From NCBI RefSeq assembly GCF_011009015.1, contig NZ_CP048878.1, positions 4,308,354-4,372,353 on the forward strand: DNA of 64,000 nucleotides, read 5' to 3'. This document shows, piece after piece, positions 27,276-36,946 of this stretch. The translations under genes were made by a program, and so were the position numbers. The notes beneath the pieces are model-generated. The model had not been told where the DNA came from and did no database searches. It saw only the letters and a program-made list of their open reading frames with translations. Positions within the stretch are counted from its first letter, which is position 1. Each line of letters begins with the position of its first letter. This stretch comes from Spartinivicinus ruber (GTDB taxonomy: Bacteria > Pseudomonadota > Gammaproteobacteria > Pseudomonadales > Zooshikellaceae).

Positions 27276-28346
27276 CTATTTTTCTATACTATCAACTAAC
27301 TGTTTAAGGGTATTAAGACGACTGGCAATAGCTATCTCCAAGGATTCAATTGTGTAGCGAATATTTTGAATTTTGTTTGGATCAGCCACTTCAAGTCCTT
27401 CTGAATACTCTCCAGTTACTGGCTGTTCTGAAGGGCTTGTCACCTGTTGAGCAATTTGTTGCAATTTTTGCATCTCTTGAGCAATATCATGCTCCATTGA
27501 AGCTGGCACTTTTTTTACAGCGTTAAAAGGCGACGAAACCTCTTCTTTCATTTCTTCTGCCACCATTTTAACAACATCTGGTGTTAACTCATGGGTTTCT
27601 TCTAAATAGCCGAATAGTAGTAATCGGTCACAAAATACATTGATTCGCCGAGGCACTCCATCAGTCAGTTGATGAATGTCAATAAAACTTTGCTCTGGAA
27701 TAACCGGGTCATTATCCCAACCCACATGTTTCATTCGATGGATTATATATTCCCGGGTTTCACTTTCATCAAGCCCACCTAAGTGGCAAGAAGCAATTAC
27801 CCGCTGCCTTAATTGCTCCATTCCCTGAGACTGAATTGTCTGCCTAAACTCCTGTTGACCCAGTAAAAAGCTTTGTAATAAAGGCTGATTATTAATTTGA
27901 AAGTTGGAAAGCATCCGTAATTCTTCAACAGAAGCAGCCGGTAGATTTTGTACCTCATCCACCACCAGTAACACTCGCTTACCTCGGCGATCACATTCTC
28001 GTAGAAATTCTTCAAACTGTCGTAGTAAAGCAGTTTTACTCATACCTTCATAAGGTAAATTAAAAGCAGAAGTAATCATTTTAATTAAGTCATCAGCACC
28101 CAGCCGGGTAGTGACAATATTGGCAGCAATAATACGAGTTTGGTCAAGCTCAGCAAATAAATTACGGATTAAGGTTGTTTTACCAGTACCAATATCACCC
28201 GTAATAATAATAAAACCTTCACACTGACCAAGACCATAGCGTAAATAGGACATTGCCCGACTATGGCCACGACTATTAAAGAAAAATCGTGGATCAGGGC
28301 TTAGCTGAAAAGGCTTACTGGTTAGGTTATAAAAAGTCTCGTACAT
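27276..28346 (-). CDS. XrtA/PEP-CTERM system-associated ATPase (ExeA/GspA-like, TIGR03015-like)
   Basis: A 356-residue AAA ATPase. Walker A is GDIGTGKTT at 50-58, Walker B is VLLVVDEVQNLP near 122-133, and DGVPRRINVFCDRLLLFG near 236 forms the lid. The N-terminal FYNLTSKPFQLSPDPRFFF is the standard opening of ExeA-type ATPases. The last 90 residues are polar and predicted helical, possibly coiled-coil. It probably powers or positions an envelope assembly in the exopolysaccharide export machine. It lies 15 bp downstream of the outer-membrane barrel gene. Confidence 0.9.
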   Translation of the reverse strand: MYETFYNLTSKPFQLSPDPRFFFNSRGHSRAMSYLRYGLGQCEGFIIITGDIGTGKTTLIRNLFAELDQTRIIAANIVTTRLGADDLIKMITSAFNLPYEGMSKTALLRQFEEFLRECDRRGKRVLLVVDEVQNLPAASVEELRMLSNFQINNQPLLQSFLLGQQEFRQTIQSQGMEQLRQRVIASCHLGGLDESETREYIIHRMKHVGWDNDPVIPEQSFIDIHQLTDGVPRRINVFCDRLLLFGYLEETHELTPDVVKMVAEEMKEEVSSPFNAVKKVPASMEHDIAQEMQKLQQIAQQVTSPSEQPVTGEYSEGLEVADPNKIQNIRYTIESLEIAIASRLNTLKQLVDSIEK

Positions 28347-28361
28347 CTGTGTACCAATTTA

Positions 28362-29873
28362 CTAGAAAGTTTTCCTTATACTGACACTAATGCGATTTTC
28401 TGTATATTCATTAGTTTCTATATCACTTGTACGCTTTTGCGAAGCAAATTCCAAAGCACCACTCATATCGCGACTAAGCCGACGTTGCAACTGAAATGAC
28501 GCTGACCAAGTTTTGTTATCAGAGTTGTCATCAAAATCTGATGTTGACCAGCCTAAATTAATATTTGAAGTCACTTTTCGACTTAAGCGGCGGTTCCAAC
28601 CTACATTTATACCATGAACCAGCTCATTATTGTCACGAGTTTGGAATTCTCTTTCCTGACGGTAAGCATTTACATTAAATGAATCACGTTTTCGTACATG
28701 ATACCAGCCTAAAGTAGTATCTTTACTAATAAAATAATCATCTACTTGGCTCGTAGTGCCACCAGGCAGTTGAGCAATAATCTCTTTACCTGCTTCAGGA
28801 TTTTCACCTACTCTAAGCTGCTCTCTACTACAACCAGGTCCAATCGCCCCCCCTTCTGGACAAACCAAGAAATTACCTACTAATATTTGATCCCTGACTG
28901 TTTGCTGCTGTTCACTATAACTTAATGTAAATGTAGAGCGCTTTCGCTGATGACTTAGGTTAAAGCCATAAGTATCCCCATAATATCGCTTACCATACTG
29001 GGCTGATAAAGACGTTTTCCGGCTTAGAGCCCAATCCATTCCCGCAATCCAAAAAGCACCATCAGTGTCATTACGAATGTTTTCTGCATCATTATCTTGG
29101 CTTTCATAGCCAACGGTTAACGAGGTATTAAATTTCGGAGTCCATTGATAGCCAACTAAAATAGACTCTGACTGACGCTCAGTATCATTTTGTGAGTCAT
29201 AATCCACTTCATCATAGTTATAATTAAAACGCCAAAAAATGGGGCCCACCCCAGGCGCACTATTAGCCGACCAATAAAGCGACTGACCACTGCTATCACT
29301 TCCATTGTCATTTTCACTATAATTCACTTCGTTATAGCGAACCCCTAACTCAGTTTCTACATCAGAGCTGAGCTTTTGCTTCCAATAGGGGTTTATTTCA
29401 TAGGTGAAAACATCAGAAAGGTTATTTGACCCACTAATATTATCAGATGAACCACCTCTACGTTCATCAATTAATTGTTGTGAAATATTTGCTGTAGCAT
29501 CTAGAAATAAATGATTTTCTATAAGCTCACTACTTAATCCCGACTGCAAGCGGTGATTTACTTCATCATCATTCGTATTTTCGAAATAATGTAAACCTTG
29601 TGCATTATAATCGAAATTAAGTCGTAAGCGTCGCCCTTCCCCTTGAATTCTAACTGCAGGGACTATTTCAAGTACTTGATCACTTTGCTCATTATTGCTT
29701 GATAAATTAATGTTATCTGAATAAGTATCTTCAACAGTAATTGATGGAGTAATTGTCCACTGCGCTCCATGGCACGTTACTGAACCAAAGAAAAAAAGTG
29801 AAAAAGTAATAACACATCTGCTTTGCAAGAGGTTACGGGGGCCATTATCCGTAATACCCATAATAGTTGCCAT
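28362..29873 (-). CDS. TIGR03016-like PEP-CTERM system-associated outer membrane beta-barrel protein
   Basis: A 503-residue exported protein. A hydrophobic signal segment (about 18-36, ending near CHGAQW) is followed by many alternating amphipathic strands rich in Asp, Asn and Tyr. The chain ends in Phe (RISVSIRKTF), the usual BAM recognition end. It matches the exosortase-locus barrel family and may act as an outer-membrane conduit or adhesin for the polymer. Its start overlaps the kinase gene by 29 bp; an ATG four codons in is an alternative start, and neither has a good ribosome-binding site. Confidence 0.87.
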   Translation of the reverse strand: MATIMGITDNGPRNLLQSRCVITFSLFFFGSVTCHGAQWTITPSITVEDTYSDNINLSSNNEQSDQVLEIVPAVRIQGEGRRLRLNFDYNAQGLHYFENTNDDEVNHRLQSGLSSELIENHLFLDATANISQQLIDERRGGSSDNISGSNNLSDVFTYEINPYWKQKLSSDVETELGVRYNEVNYSENDNGSDSSGQSLYWSANSAPGVGPIFWRFNYNYDEVDYDSQNDTERQSESILVGYQWTPKFNTSLTVGYESQDNDAENIRNDTDGAFWIAGMDWALSRKTSLSAQYGKRYYGDTYGFNLSHQRKRSTFTLSYSEQQQTVRDQILVGNFLVCPEGGAIGPGCSREQLRVGENPEAGKEIIAQLPGGTTSQVDDYFISKDTTLGWYHVRKRDSFNVNAYRQEREFQTRDNNELVHGINVGWNRRLSRKVTSNINLGWSTSDFDDNSDNKTWSASFQLQRRLSRDMSGALEFASQKRTSDIETNEYTENRISVSIRKTF

Positions 29874-30765
29874 CTTGATTATACTTACTCTTATTCAGAA
29901 CTAGGCCGATATGCATTGAAGGATCTAATAACGACAGCGCATCTTTAACCGTTTGTTGATGAGTTTTACCTTCTTCAACAACCAATACGATTTGCCCTGC
30001 CAACCTGGCTAGAATAGAAGCTTCTGTCGTATGAAGTAAAGGTGGTGTATCAACTATAATGATCCGGTCTTGATATCTGTTAGCCATTTCATGCATTAAA
30101 TTAGACATATTATCACTGGCTAACAATTCATTAGTTAAATGGTGTCGTTTACCGGTAGGAATAATACTCAAGTTTTCTATGTTGGACTTATAAAGAATAT
30201 CAGCAACATCATTTATATCATCTGATAAATAATCAATTAGACCTTCTTCTGTTTTAATCCCTAATAAATTATTGACAGAAGGGTTAAGCACATCTGCATC
30301 CACTAATAACACATTACGCTCTTTTTCTAAGGCAATGCTCATTGCCAAATTGACTGCGTTATATGTCTTACCTTCCCCAGGTGAGCTACTGGTAACCATA
30401 ATCAGATTACCATTAGGCACTTTTTCAGCATGCTTACCAAATGCTTTGTTAAGTAGTGGGCGCTTAATTTGACGAAACTGCTCTTTAGTTAAAGAACGAT
30501 CTTCACTTGGAACAATCACCCCCAGCTTTGCTAATCGGTCAAACTGAATTTCAACCCGTCTGTTTTCCTTTTCTTCATCAGCTAAGCCAACATGATGACT
30601 TTCACCCTCCCTTGCTTCAGCTACAACAGAATCATCACCAATTGCTTTATCAATATCAGATAAATCTGGTTCTGGTAAATCAGCACTTGACTGTTTATCA
30701 CGAGCAATAAACTCTTCATTAAATTTCTGCTGATGTTTGCGCAGAGCTTTTTCTATGGTGTCCAT
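29845..30765 (-). CDS. XrtA-associated tyrosine autokinase (BY-kinase, TIGR03018-like)
   Basis: A 306-residue cytosolic BY-kinase. SSSPGEGKTY near 127-136 is Walker A, LLVDADVLNP near 154-163 is Walker A', and IIIVDTPPL near 235 is Walker B. The protein ends in a short Tyr cluster (GNYYGYYG) that is the expected autophosphorylation tail. The kinase domain is separate from the chain-length protein encoded just upstream, as in Gram-positive-style pairs. I prefer the ATG at 30765, with AAAGGTGG five to six bases upstream, over the in-frame GTG three codons earlier. It should control polymer length through phosphorylation cycles. Confidence 0.93.
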   Translation of the reverse strand: MDTIEKALRKHQQKFNEEFIARDKQSSADLPEPDLSDIDKAIGDDSVVAEAREGESHHVGLADEEKENRRVEIQFDRLAKLGVIVPSEDRSLTKEQFRQIKRPLLNKAFGKHAEKVPNGNLIMVTSSSPGEGKTYNAVNLAMSIALEKERNVLLVDADVLNPSVNNLLGIKTEEGLIDYLSDDINDVADILYKSNIENLSIIPTGKRHHLTNELLASDNMSNLMHEMANRYQDRIIIVDTPPLLHTTEASILARLAGQIVLVVEEGKTHQQTVKDALSLLDPSMHIGLVLNKSKYNQDGNYYGYYG

Positions 30766-30776
30766 ACCAGCCACCT

Positions 30777-32312
30777 TTAAAAGAACAAAACCATAACAGA
30801 TGCATAACTTGCAACAAAGCTAATACAAGTTAATGCAAATGTCATATTAAACAAGCGTTGTCGATGCCGGTAATGATCACTCACCACTGCATTAACAGCC
30901 CCTAACACTGGTAAACCAGTGACATCAGAAAGTATTTTTTTGCTGGTAAAGCTTGGCTTCAATAGCGCAATTAACAAAGCAACCCCCAAGCCGATAATTA
31001 TTGAAAAAATAAACACTACAGACATAAACAGCGGCCGATGAGGACCAACAGGTTCGTTAGGTACATGGGGAGGATCAATTACTTTAAACTGAACATCATC
31101 TGTAGCTTGTGAAGCTTTTCGAGAAATTTGAGCAGACTCTCGTCGAGAAAGTAAATCTTCATATTTTCTTTTTGTAACTTGATATCCACGATTCAGCGCA
31201 ATTAATTGTGCTTCAATTTCAGGAATGGTATTCACCATTTTTTCAAGTTCATCAACTTTATCTTTAAAGGATTGAACTCGCACTTGCATTGAAGACTTTT
31301 CTGCTTCTACCTCACTTAGGTTAACCTTCAGCTGCTGGTAAACAGGATTTTGGTCCAAGCTAGTAGGGCTAGATGGATTTTGCTTAAGCTCAGCTATTTC
31401 TTTTTTTCGCGCCCGCTTTAGCAAACCTAACTGCTCCCGAGTCGCTTTCACATCGGGATGTCGAGAGGTATATTTTAGTAGTAAACCATCTAACTGCTCC
31501 TCCAAAGCGGCTATCCGGGTATCGTAGCTGGTTGCTACTGATGATGCCGCAGGCCGATCAGAAAAACCAAAACTGGGCTCTTCACCTTTTAATTGTCTTT
31601 GCAAAGCCTGATATTTTCTATCAAGCTCCATTAACTCTAGATTTGCCGACTCATACTTAGCTCTTGCAGCTTCAAGTCTCTGGTAATAGTCACCTTCAGC
31701 AGAAGGCATAATTCCTGCGTGCTTGCGTTTAAACTCTTTTAGTTTATTTTCATCCTCTTCCAAACGCTTTTCATATTCACTCAGCTGCTGATCAATAAAA
31801 CGCTGAGCACTAACGGTTTCTTCACGGCTTTCTCCCAAAGAGCTTTCAACCAATACTGTCAGTACCGATTGCACCACATTTTTAGCCGTTGCTGGATTCG
31901 CGTTGGTATATTCTACTGTATAGACATTTTCCCGCTTCGAGCCTTTAAGTTTGATTTCCTTACGTAATTTGGTCATCAACGCTTCAAACTCTTCAGGATT
32001 GCTTTCATCAACCGCATAATCCAAATCAGCCATTAAAGCAATTTTCTTAGTATTAGGTCGACTTAACAGCGTTTTGACAATCAAGTTAACTTGATTGTCA
32101 ATATTAGTTTGAACTGTTAAACCTCGTAATAGCGGTCTTAACAGTGTTTGAGTGTCAACATAAAAACGAGCAGAGGCTTGGTATTGGTCAGGCAACTTTA
32201 TAACAGCAAACCAGCCAACCAGTGAAACAGTGACCGCAACCAGTATTACCAACCAACGTCTTAACCATATTTCGCGTAGGTAGCCTACAACCAACCCGAT
32301 AATATCTTGCAT
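30777..32312 (-). CDS. XrtA system polysaccharide chain-length determinant (Wzz/PCP family, TIGR03007-like)
   Basis: A 511-residue polysaccharide co-polymerase. One membrane segment lies near residues 18-38 and another near 425-448, with a long periplasmic region between them that contains coiled-coil stretches (about 160-260 and 320-385). The C-terminus has a further hydrophobic segment at 490-511. A PNEPVGPHRPLF motif just before the second membrane segment is the Pro-rich signature of Wzz proteins. AGGAAG seven bases upstream supports the ATG. It works with the adjacent BY-kinase to set chain length. Confidence 0.93.
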   Translation of the reverse strand: MQDIIGLVVGYLREIWLRRWLVILVAVTVSLVGWFAVIKLPDQYQASARFYVDTQTLLRPLLRGLTVQTNIDNQVNLIVKTLLSRPNTKKIALMADLDYAVDESNPEEFEALMTKLRKEIKLKGSKRENVYTVEYTNANPATAKNVVQSVLTVLVESSLGESREETVSAQRFIDQQLSEYEKRLEEDENKLKEFKRKHAGIMPSAEGDYYQRLEAARAKYESANLELMELDRKYQALQRQLKGEEPSFGFSDRPAASSVATSYDTRIAALEEQLDGLLLKYTSRHPDVKATREQLGLLKRARKKEIAELKQNPSSPTSLDQNPVYQQLKVNLSEVEAEKSSMQVRVQSFKDKVDELEKMVNTIPEIEAQLIALNRGYQVTKRKYEDLLSRRESAQISRKASQATDDVQFKVIDPPHVPNEPVGPHRPLFMSVVFIFSIIIGLGVALLIALLKPSFTSKKILSDVTGLPVLGAVNAVVSDHYRHRQRLFNMTFALTCISFVASYASVMVLFF

Positions 32313-32336
32313 GGATGACTTCCTGTCCTATCGCGA

Positions 32337-32969
32337 TTAAAAGATAGCTTCTGGAACGATGATAACATCACCTGGCAAGACATCGCCATTAGCGGAGATA
32401 TCTCCTTCGACTAAATCTTCCAGTCTAATGGAATATTGCTTTTGCGCCCCATCTTCAATGCGGACTAGGGTTGCCTGATTGCCTGCAGCAAACTCAGTTA
32501 GTCCTCCCACTGTAATCATGACATCTAATAGGGTCATATCTTCACGGTAAGGTAGTGCCTGAGGTTGGCTCGCTTCACCCACAATTCGTACCTGTTCACT
32601 ATAAGGGCCGGTAAACCCTTCAACCAAAACAGTGACAATTGGGTCACGAATGTATTTTGCCAGCTCTTTTTCAAAAGCTCGTGCCACTTCAGTTGCCGTC
32701 TTACCACTCACACTTATATCTTCAACTAAAGGAGAAGTGACCTTGCCATCAGGTCTTACTGAAACAGAGGTAGATAATTCAGGGTTTCGCCAAACAAATA
32801 CCTGTAATTGATCACCAGGACCAATTCGATAGTTGTAATTAGCGGGATCCGTAGTTAAAGGCTGCTTGGTTGTTGTCGCATTTAAAGGTGGATATTCTTT
32901 ATTTGCACAACCAGCCGCCAACGTTAAGATAGAGAGAAAGAATGCTGCTTTCTTCACATCCTTGATCAT
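32337..32969 (-). CDS. XrtA/PEP-CTERM system exopolysaccharide export lipoprotein (Wza-like, TIGR03027-like)
   Basis: A 210-residue lipoprotein. LTLAAGC places the lipobox Cys at residue 21, so it is lipidated and probably sorted to the outer membrane. A Poly_export domain (YRIGPGDQLQVFVWRNPELS near 47-66) is followed by a SLBB-like region (VRIVGEASQPQALPYREDMTLLD near 127-149). It should form the outer-membrane export channel for the polymer. GGAG before the ATG supports the start. It is the first gene of the main operon, and its promoter is probably in the 174 bp upstream. Confidence 0.93.
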   Translation of the reverse strand: MIKDVKKAAFFLSILTLAAGCANKEYPPLNATTTKQPLTTDPANYNYRIGPGDQLQVFVWRNPELSTSVSVRPDGKVTSPLVEDISVSGKTATEVARAFEKELAKYIRDPIVTVLVEGFTGPYSEQVRIVGEASQPQALPYREDMTLLDVMITVGGLTEFAAGNQATLVRIEDGAQKQYSIRLEDLVEGDISANGDVLPGDVIIVPEAIF

Positions 32970-33143
32970 CAGTTTCGCTCCAAACCTAAGTGATGGGATG
33001 CAATCATTATAAACCTTGCAACCTGTAACGCGTGAATTTTTATTTAGTTAACAAATACTTACATTTAAGTATCTATTCTAAAAGCGAGTAAACATTAGCA
33101 TTGATAACTACTTTGATAAATATAGTAGTTCACAACTTCGGCG

Positions 33144-35381
33144 TCACTTGTTAAAAGAAAACGTCATGACAATTAAAGCGGGCATTAGAATCAGATCAAA
33201 TATAAGCGCTGTGATTAAACCAGCTGCCGTCAAAAAACCAAAGTGAACAGTCGGCTGAAACAGTGAGAAACATAACACAGAAAATTGAAAACCCAATATT
33301 ATTGTTGTCACCGTCACAGCACTACCCGACTGATAATAACTTTTTAATAATGCTCTAAGTGGTTTAGCGCCATGCTTAATACCATCCTGAAAACCATGAA
33401 ACAAATGAATTGTATCATCCACTGCAATACCCACAATGACACCAGCAATCATTGCCGTTGCCATGTCTAACCAGATGGAAAATAATCCCATCAAAATAAA
33501 CATTACCACAACTGGCGCCAAATTCAGAAACAAAGTCAGTAATGCAGTAGTGAATTTACGCCATAGTAACAACATCATGACAAAAATCAGTAATACAGCA
33601 CCTATCAAACTATTAACTTGCCCTTGTACTAGTAACACTTCCTGGTCTTCAAACAACTTGCCATAGCCTGAAATAGTCCATTTTAAATTATCAGAAATTT
33701 TTTCATTTAAATACTCTGTCAGTTTTTTTACCACTTTCCTAATATCATGAGAACTATGAACATTCAGATTCAATAAAATACGGGTACGGTTAAACTCCTT
33801 GTTGACTATTTCATACAAGTCATTTCCGTCGTATAAGAGTAAATATTGATTAACAAGATTTTGCTGATCAGGAATTACACGATAACTAGGTTCCTCTTCG
33901 TGAAAACCCCAGTGCATATCCTCAATAAAATCAACAACCGATTGTACCTTTTCAACCTCTGGCATTGCTGCTGCGTGAAGTTGTATTTTTTTTATCAGTT
34001 GTAGTGTCTCAAGTTGTTTAATTGCATCACGCTTATCCCCATCAATGACAATTTCCAAGGGTGTTACACCTGTCAGTTTTTCTTCCACTTTCTTAGTTGC
34101 AATGGTAATTGGATGATCGTCGGCAAAAAAAGCCAGTAAATTAGTTTCTGCTTTAACATTAAAGATTTGGGGGATACCTATAATCAAGCCAACAACAAAA
34201 CATATCAACACATGTACAGGGTAACGTATTGCAAAAATGGTAAGTTTTTTTACAGTTTGAGTGAGTCCTTTCATCAGCAGATTATCAGATGGCCAACTGG
34301 CTTTATCCCAATAACTGAAAATAGGTGGTAATAATAAAATAACAATTGCAAATCCAAACAACACGCCTAACGCCGAAATGATTCCAAAGTATCTAATAGG
34401 CGGAATTTCACTTGCAGCTAATGACAATAAGCCCGCAGCCGTTGTCGCAACGGTGTAAGTAGCTGGCTTTTTAATTTCTGCCAATGCCCAACTAACACGT
34501 TTCTTTCCTTCAAATTTAAAGCCTGACGCAAGCCGTAAACCATTAAAAAAGTGAATCAACACAGCCATGGTTAATGCTGCCAACAACGAAGGGATCATAC
34601 TGGAAATAAGTGTATAAGGCTGACCAAAGGGGATAAACCATAATAAAGTGACATTCACAACCCCGCCAATCGTCAAGAGGGTCATTACTACTGCTAACAA
34701 ACGTCTGAATAATAAGGCTATTAACACCAACCCCAACAGCACTGTGATGGGAACAAAAGTGAAGGTATCACGCAACATTGAAGCTAGCTGGTAAGTTTCC
34801 AGGGGGACAGGACCAGCTATCGCAGAAATTAGATTGGATAAACCTGCCTTGTCTAATGCTTGTAAAGTAAAGTCTAATATTTCTTGGCGCGCTTGAGTGT
34901 CATCTAACAACTCCGGCCTGACCACCATAGCAAGAACATCGTCATTTCTACCAATTAATGCCCCTAAGGCAAAGCGATCATCTCTAATATAAGCCGCTCG
35001 ATCCGTTTCCTTAACCTGACGAAGCCGCTTGTTGTTCATTAATGGTAAAACTTCAAAGCCATCAGCTGTGCCTGCAATATGATCAACTGAGGACACACTA
35101 ACGACTCGATCAATTTTAGGATGCTTTTTAATCGCTTTCGTTGCCTGTTCAACCTTTGTTAAAACCTCATTACTAAACAGGCCTTCCCCTTCAAATAACA
35201 CCATCAATACTTGATCTTCAGGAAATTCTTTTCTTAATTCATCACTGAATTGAACACTAGGCTGTGTTTTGGGTAAATATTGCTCTGGAGCATTATTGAT
35301 GGTTAGGAACAATAACGAGGGAATGCCATTCATAATTAATAAAGTAATCAGGCAAGCTATTGCCTTCCACCGGTCTGGCAT
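33144..35381 (-). CDS. MMPL/RND-family transporter
   Basis: A 745-residue membrane protein with the RND layout: a first membrane segment, a large periplasmic loop, five to six membrane segments (about 205-375), then a second loop and a second bundle (about 585-745). AMIAGVIVGIAVDDTIHLFHGFQDG near 645-668 carries the conserved Asp pair of MMPL transporters. I start at the ATG at 35381: AGGAG lies 7 nt upstream and the ATG overlaps the preceding stop (TGATG). Together with the upstream outer-membrane barrel and LolA-like genes, it resembles trios thought to move hydrophobic molecules across the envelope. The substrate is unknown. Confidence 0.85.
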   Translation of the reverse strand: MPDRWKAIACLITLLIMNGIPSLLFLTINNAPEQYLPKTQPSVQFSDELRKEFPEDQVLMVLFEGEGLFSNEVLTKVEQATKAIKKHPKIDRVVSVSSVDHIAGTADGFEVLPLMNNKRLRQVKETDRAAYIRDDRFALGALIGRNDDVLAMVVRPELLDDTQARQEILDFTLQALDKAGLSNLISAIAGPVPLETYQLASMLRDTFTFVPITVLLGLVLIALLFRRLLAVVMTLLTIGGVVNVTLLWFIPFGQPYTLISSMIPSLLAALTMAVLIHFFNGLRLASGFKFEGKKRVSWALAEIKKPATYTVATTAAGLLSLAASEIPPIRYFGIISALGVLFGFAIVILLLPPIFSYWDKASWPSDNLLMKGLTQTVKKLTIFAIRYPVHVLICFVVGLIIGIPQIFNVKAETNLLAFFADDHPITIATKKVEEKLTGVTPLEIVIDGDKRDAIKQLETLQLIKKIQLHAAAMPEVEKVQSVVDFIEDMHWGFHEEEPSYRVIPDQQNLVNQYLLLYDGNDLYEIVNKEFNRTRILLNLNVHSSHDIRKVVKKLTEYLNEKISDNLKWTISGYGKLFEDQEVLLVQGQVNSLIGAVLLIFVMMLLLWRKFTTALLTLFLNLAPVVVMFILMGLFSIWLDMATAMIAGVIVGIAVDDTIHLFHGFQDGIKHGAKPLRALLKSYYQSGSAVTVTTIILGFQFSVLCFSLFQPTVHFGFLTAAGLITALIFDLILMPALIVMTFSFNK

Positions 35382-36931
35382 CAGAACTCTCCTCGCCACC
35401 CAATTGTAAACATATTATTATTTTTAAAAAAACCACCAACACTTCTTGGACTACCATCAAAAAAGTAAGATGCTAAATAAAATTCGTGAGGCTCCCAACC
35501 AAGAAAAGCAAATTCTGTAGCAATAAAATCATCATGTAAATTTAAGCCATGATTGAAACGAACTCGTAGTCTCCAGCGCTCATTACTATAAAGTCCCTCA
35601 TACTGACCATTTAAAGAATAAACTCGTTTTCTATCAACTAGCTTATCATTTGCATTAATAGTGCTACCGACTAACTGCAAATTTAAACGATCATCCCCAT
35701 CACCTGGGTAAAACTCACCACTAAAAACCCAATCAAAACCGTCATAAGTAGTGTAATCAAGTGTTTGCTTAGTGGCAGGCTTTTCACTGGAAAAAGCTCC
35801 TTCAAGCCGCCAAGTTACATCCCATGCTTGAAAAGTAATATCCCCTCCAACTACCCAACTATAAGGATGTGTTTCTATTAAATTATCATCACTGGCAGTT
35901 AAAATAGCTAAGGGATTAGGGTTGGTCCTTAAAATATTTAGTGTTTCATTACTGAGCTTATAATAAGGTAATGAACGCTTAACCCGGAGAAGTGCAATAG
36001 AGTAATCAAAGCCTTCAGCTGTGACACTATATCGTAATCCTCCACCACCAGAACCATCATCGTCTTCACCAATGGTAATTTGTGACACTTGAAATGAACG
36101 TAATGGCGCAAATACTTGTCCTGTATCTCTCTTTATTGGAGCCCAAATACTATCATCATTGGGTAACTCAGCCGCTCTAAAGTCCGGCAACCAAATTGCG
36201 TCCAGTTTTCTGCTATCCATAAAGTATTCAAACCGTAACATTGGGTAAGCACGATGCCGGTTTTCCCAGTCTGGTATTAATCCCCGAGTTAAATCCTGAA
36301 CACTAACCTGATCCGTTGGCGCTACTTCATCTGCCACTCCCCACAATACAATTTGACTGCCAATGGTAAAACTGAACTGATCTGTTCGATGACGTAAATA
36401 AATTTCGTCATAATCAAGCTTGAATGCTTCAAAATCTGGACTGCCTACTTGCTTATCATAATCAGCACGAACCCCCAAATGCCACTCCCAAGCTTCACTA
36501 GGCTGATATTGCAAAAAGCCATTTAACTGTGCATATTCATAATGACTCACATTACTATCTGATCGACTTAACCAAGAACCAGTAGCAGTTGTGCTTAAAC
36601 CATAGGTAATACCATAACGATCAGTTGATTCTCCTTCTGCCAGTTCCTCTAAAGACTCTAAATCTATTTCCCCCTCATCACTATCTACATCTAATAAAAT
36701 TCCTTCCTCATCTTCTTTAATCTCATCACTGATCGCATCTTCAGTCACATCAAGTACTGATTCTGAATCAACATCAGCCTCAGCCAAAAAAAATAATCTC
36801 AAATCATTTAAAGACTGATGACGCTTTACAAACTCACCTTTTGACCATGCATTTACGCTGATAAAAGTAATGAGACAAACCCCAACCCAAGAAAACGTAT
36901 TGAGTATATTTTTTTCTATTATTTTTTTCAT
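35381..36931 (-). CDS. Outer membrane beta-barrel protein with acidic linker (DUF1302-like)
   Basis: A 516-residue exported protein with a signal segment ending near NAWS (about 30). Residues 51-102 form a strikingly acidic linker: 24 of 52 are Asp or Glu, with a single Lys. From about 105 onwards there are repeated amphipathic strands (for example WEWHLGVRADYDKQ and FSFTIGSQIVLWGVADE). The chain ends in Phe (FTIGWRGEF), as barrels do. Its position between a LolA-like protein and an MMPL transporter suggests an outer-membrane acceptor or porin in a lipid or polymer export route. I would not name it more precisely. Confidence 0.75.
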   Translation of the reverse strand: MKKIIEKNILNTFSWVGVCLITFISVNAWSKGEFVKRHQSLNDLRLFFLAEADVDSESVLDVTEDAISDEIKEDEEGILLDVDSDEGEIDLESLEELAEGESTDRYGITYGLSTTATGSWLSRSDSNVSHYEYAQLNGFLQYQPSEAWEWHLGVRADYDKQVGSPDFEAFKLDYDEIYLRHRTDQFSFTIGSQIVLWGVADEVAPTDQVSVQDLTRGLIPDWENRHRAYPMLRFEYFMDSRKLDAIWLPDFRAAELPNDDSIWAPIKRDTGQVFAPLRSFQVSQITIGEDDDGSGGGGLRYSVTAEGFDYSIALLRVKRSLPYYKLSNETLNILRTNPNPLAILTASDDNLIETHPYSWVVGGDITFQAWDVTWRLEGAFSSEKPATKQTLDYTTYDGFDWVFSGEFYPGDGDDRLNLQLVGSTINANDKLVDRKRVYSLNGQYEGLYSNERWRLRVRFNHGLNLHDDFIATEFAFLGWEPHEFYLASYFFDGSPRSVGGFFKNNNMFTIGWRGEF

Positions 36932-36946
36932 ACCAATGAAGTTTTA

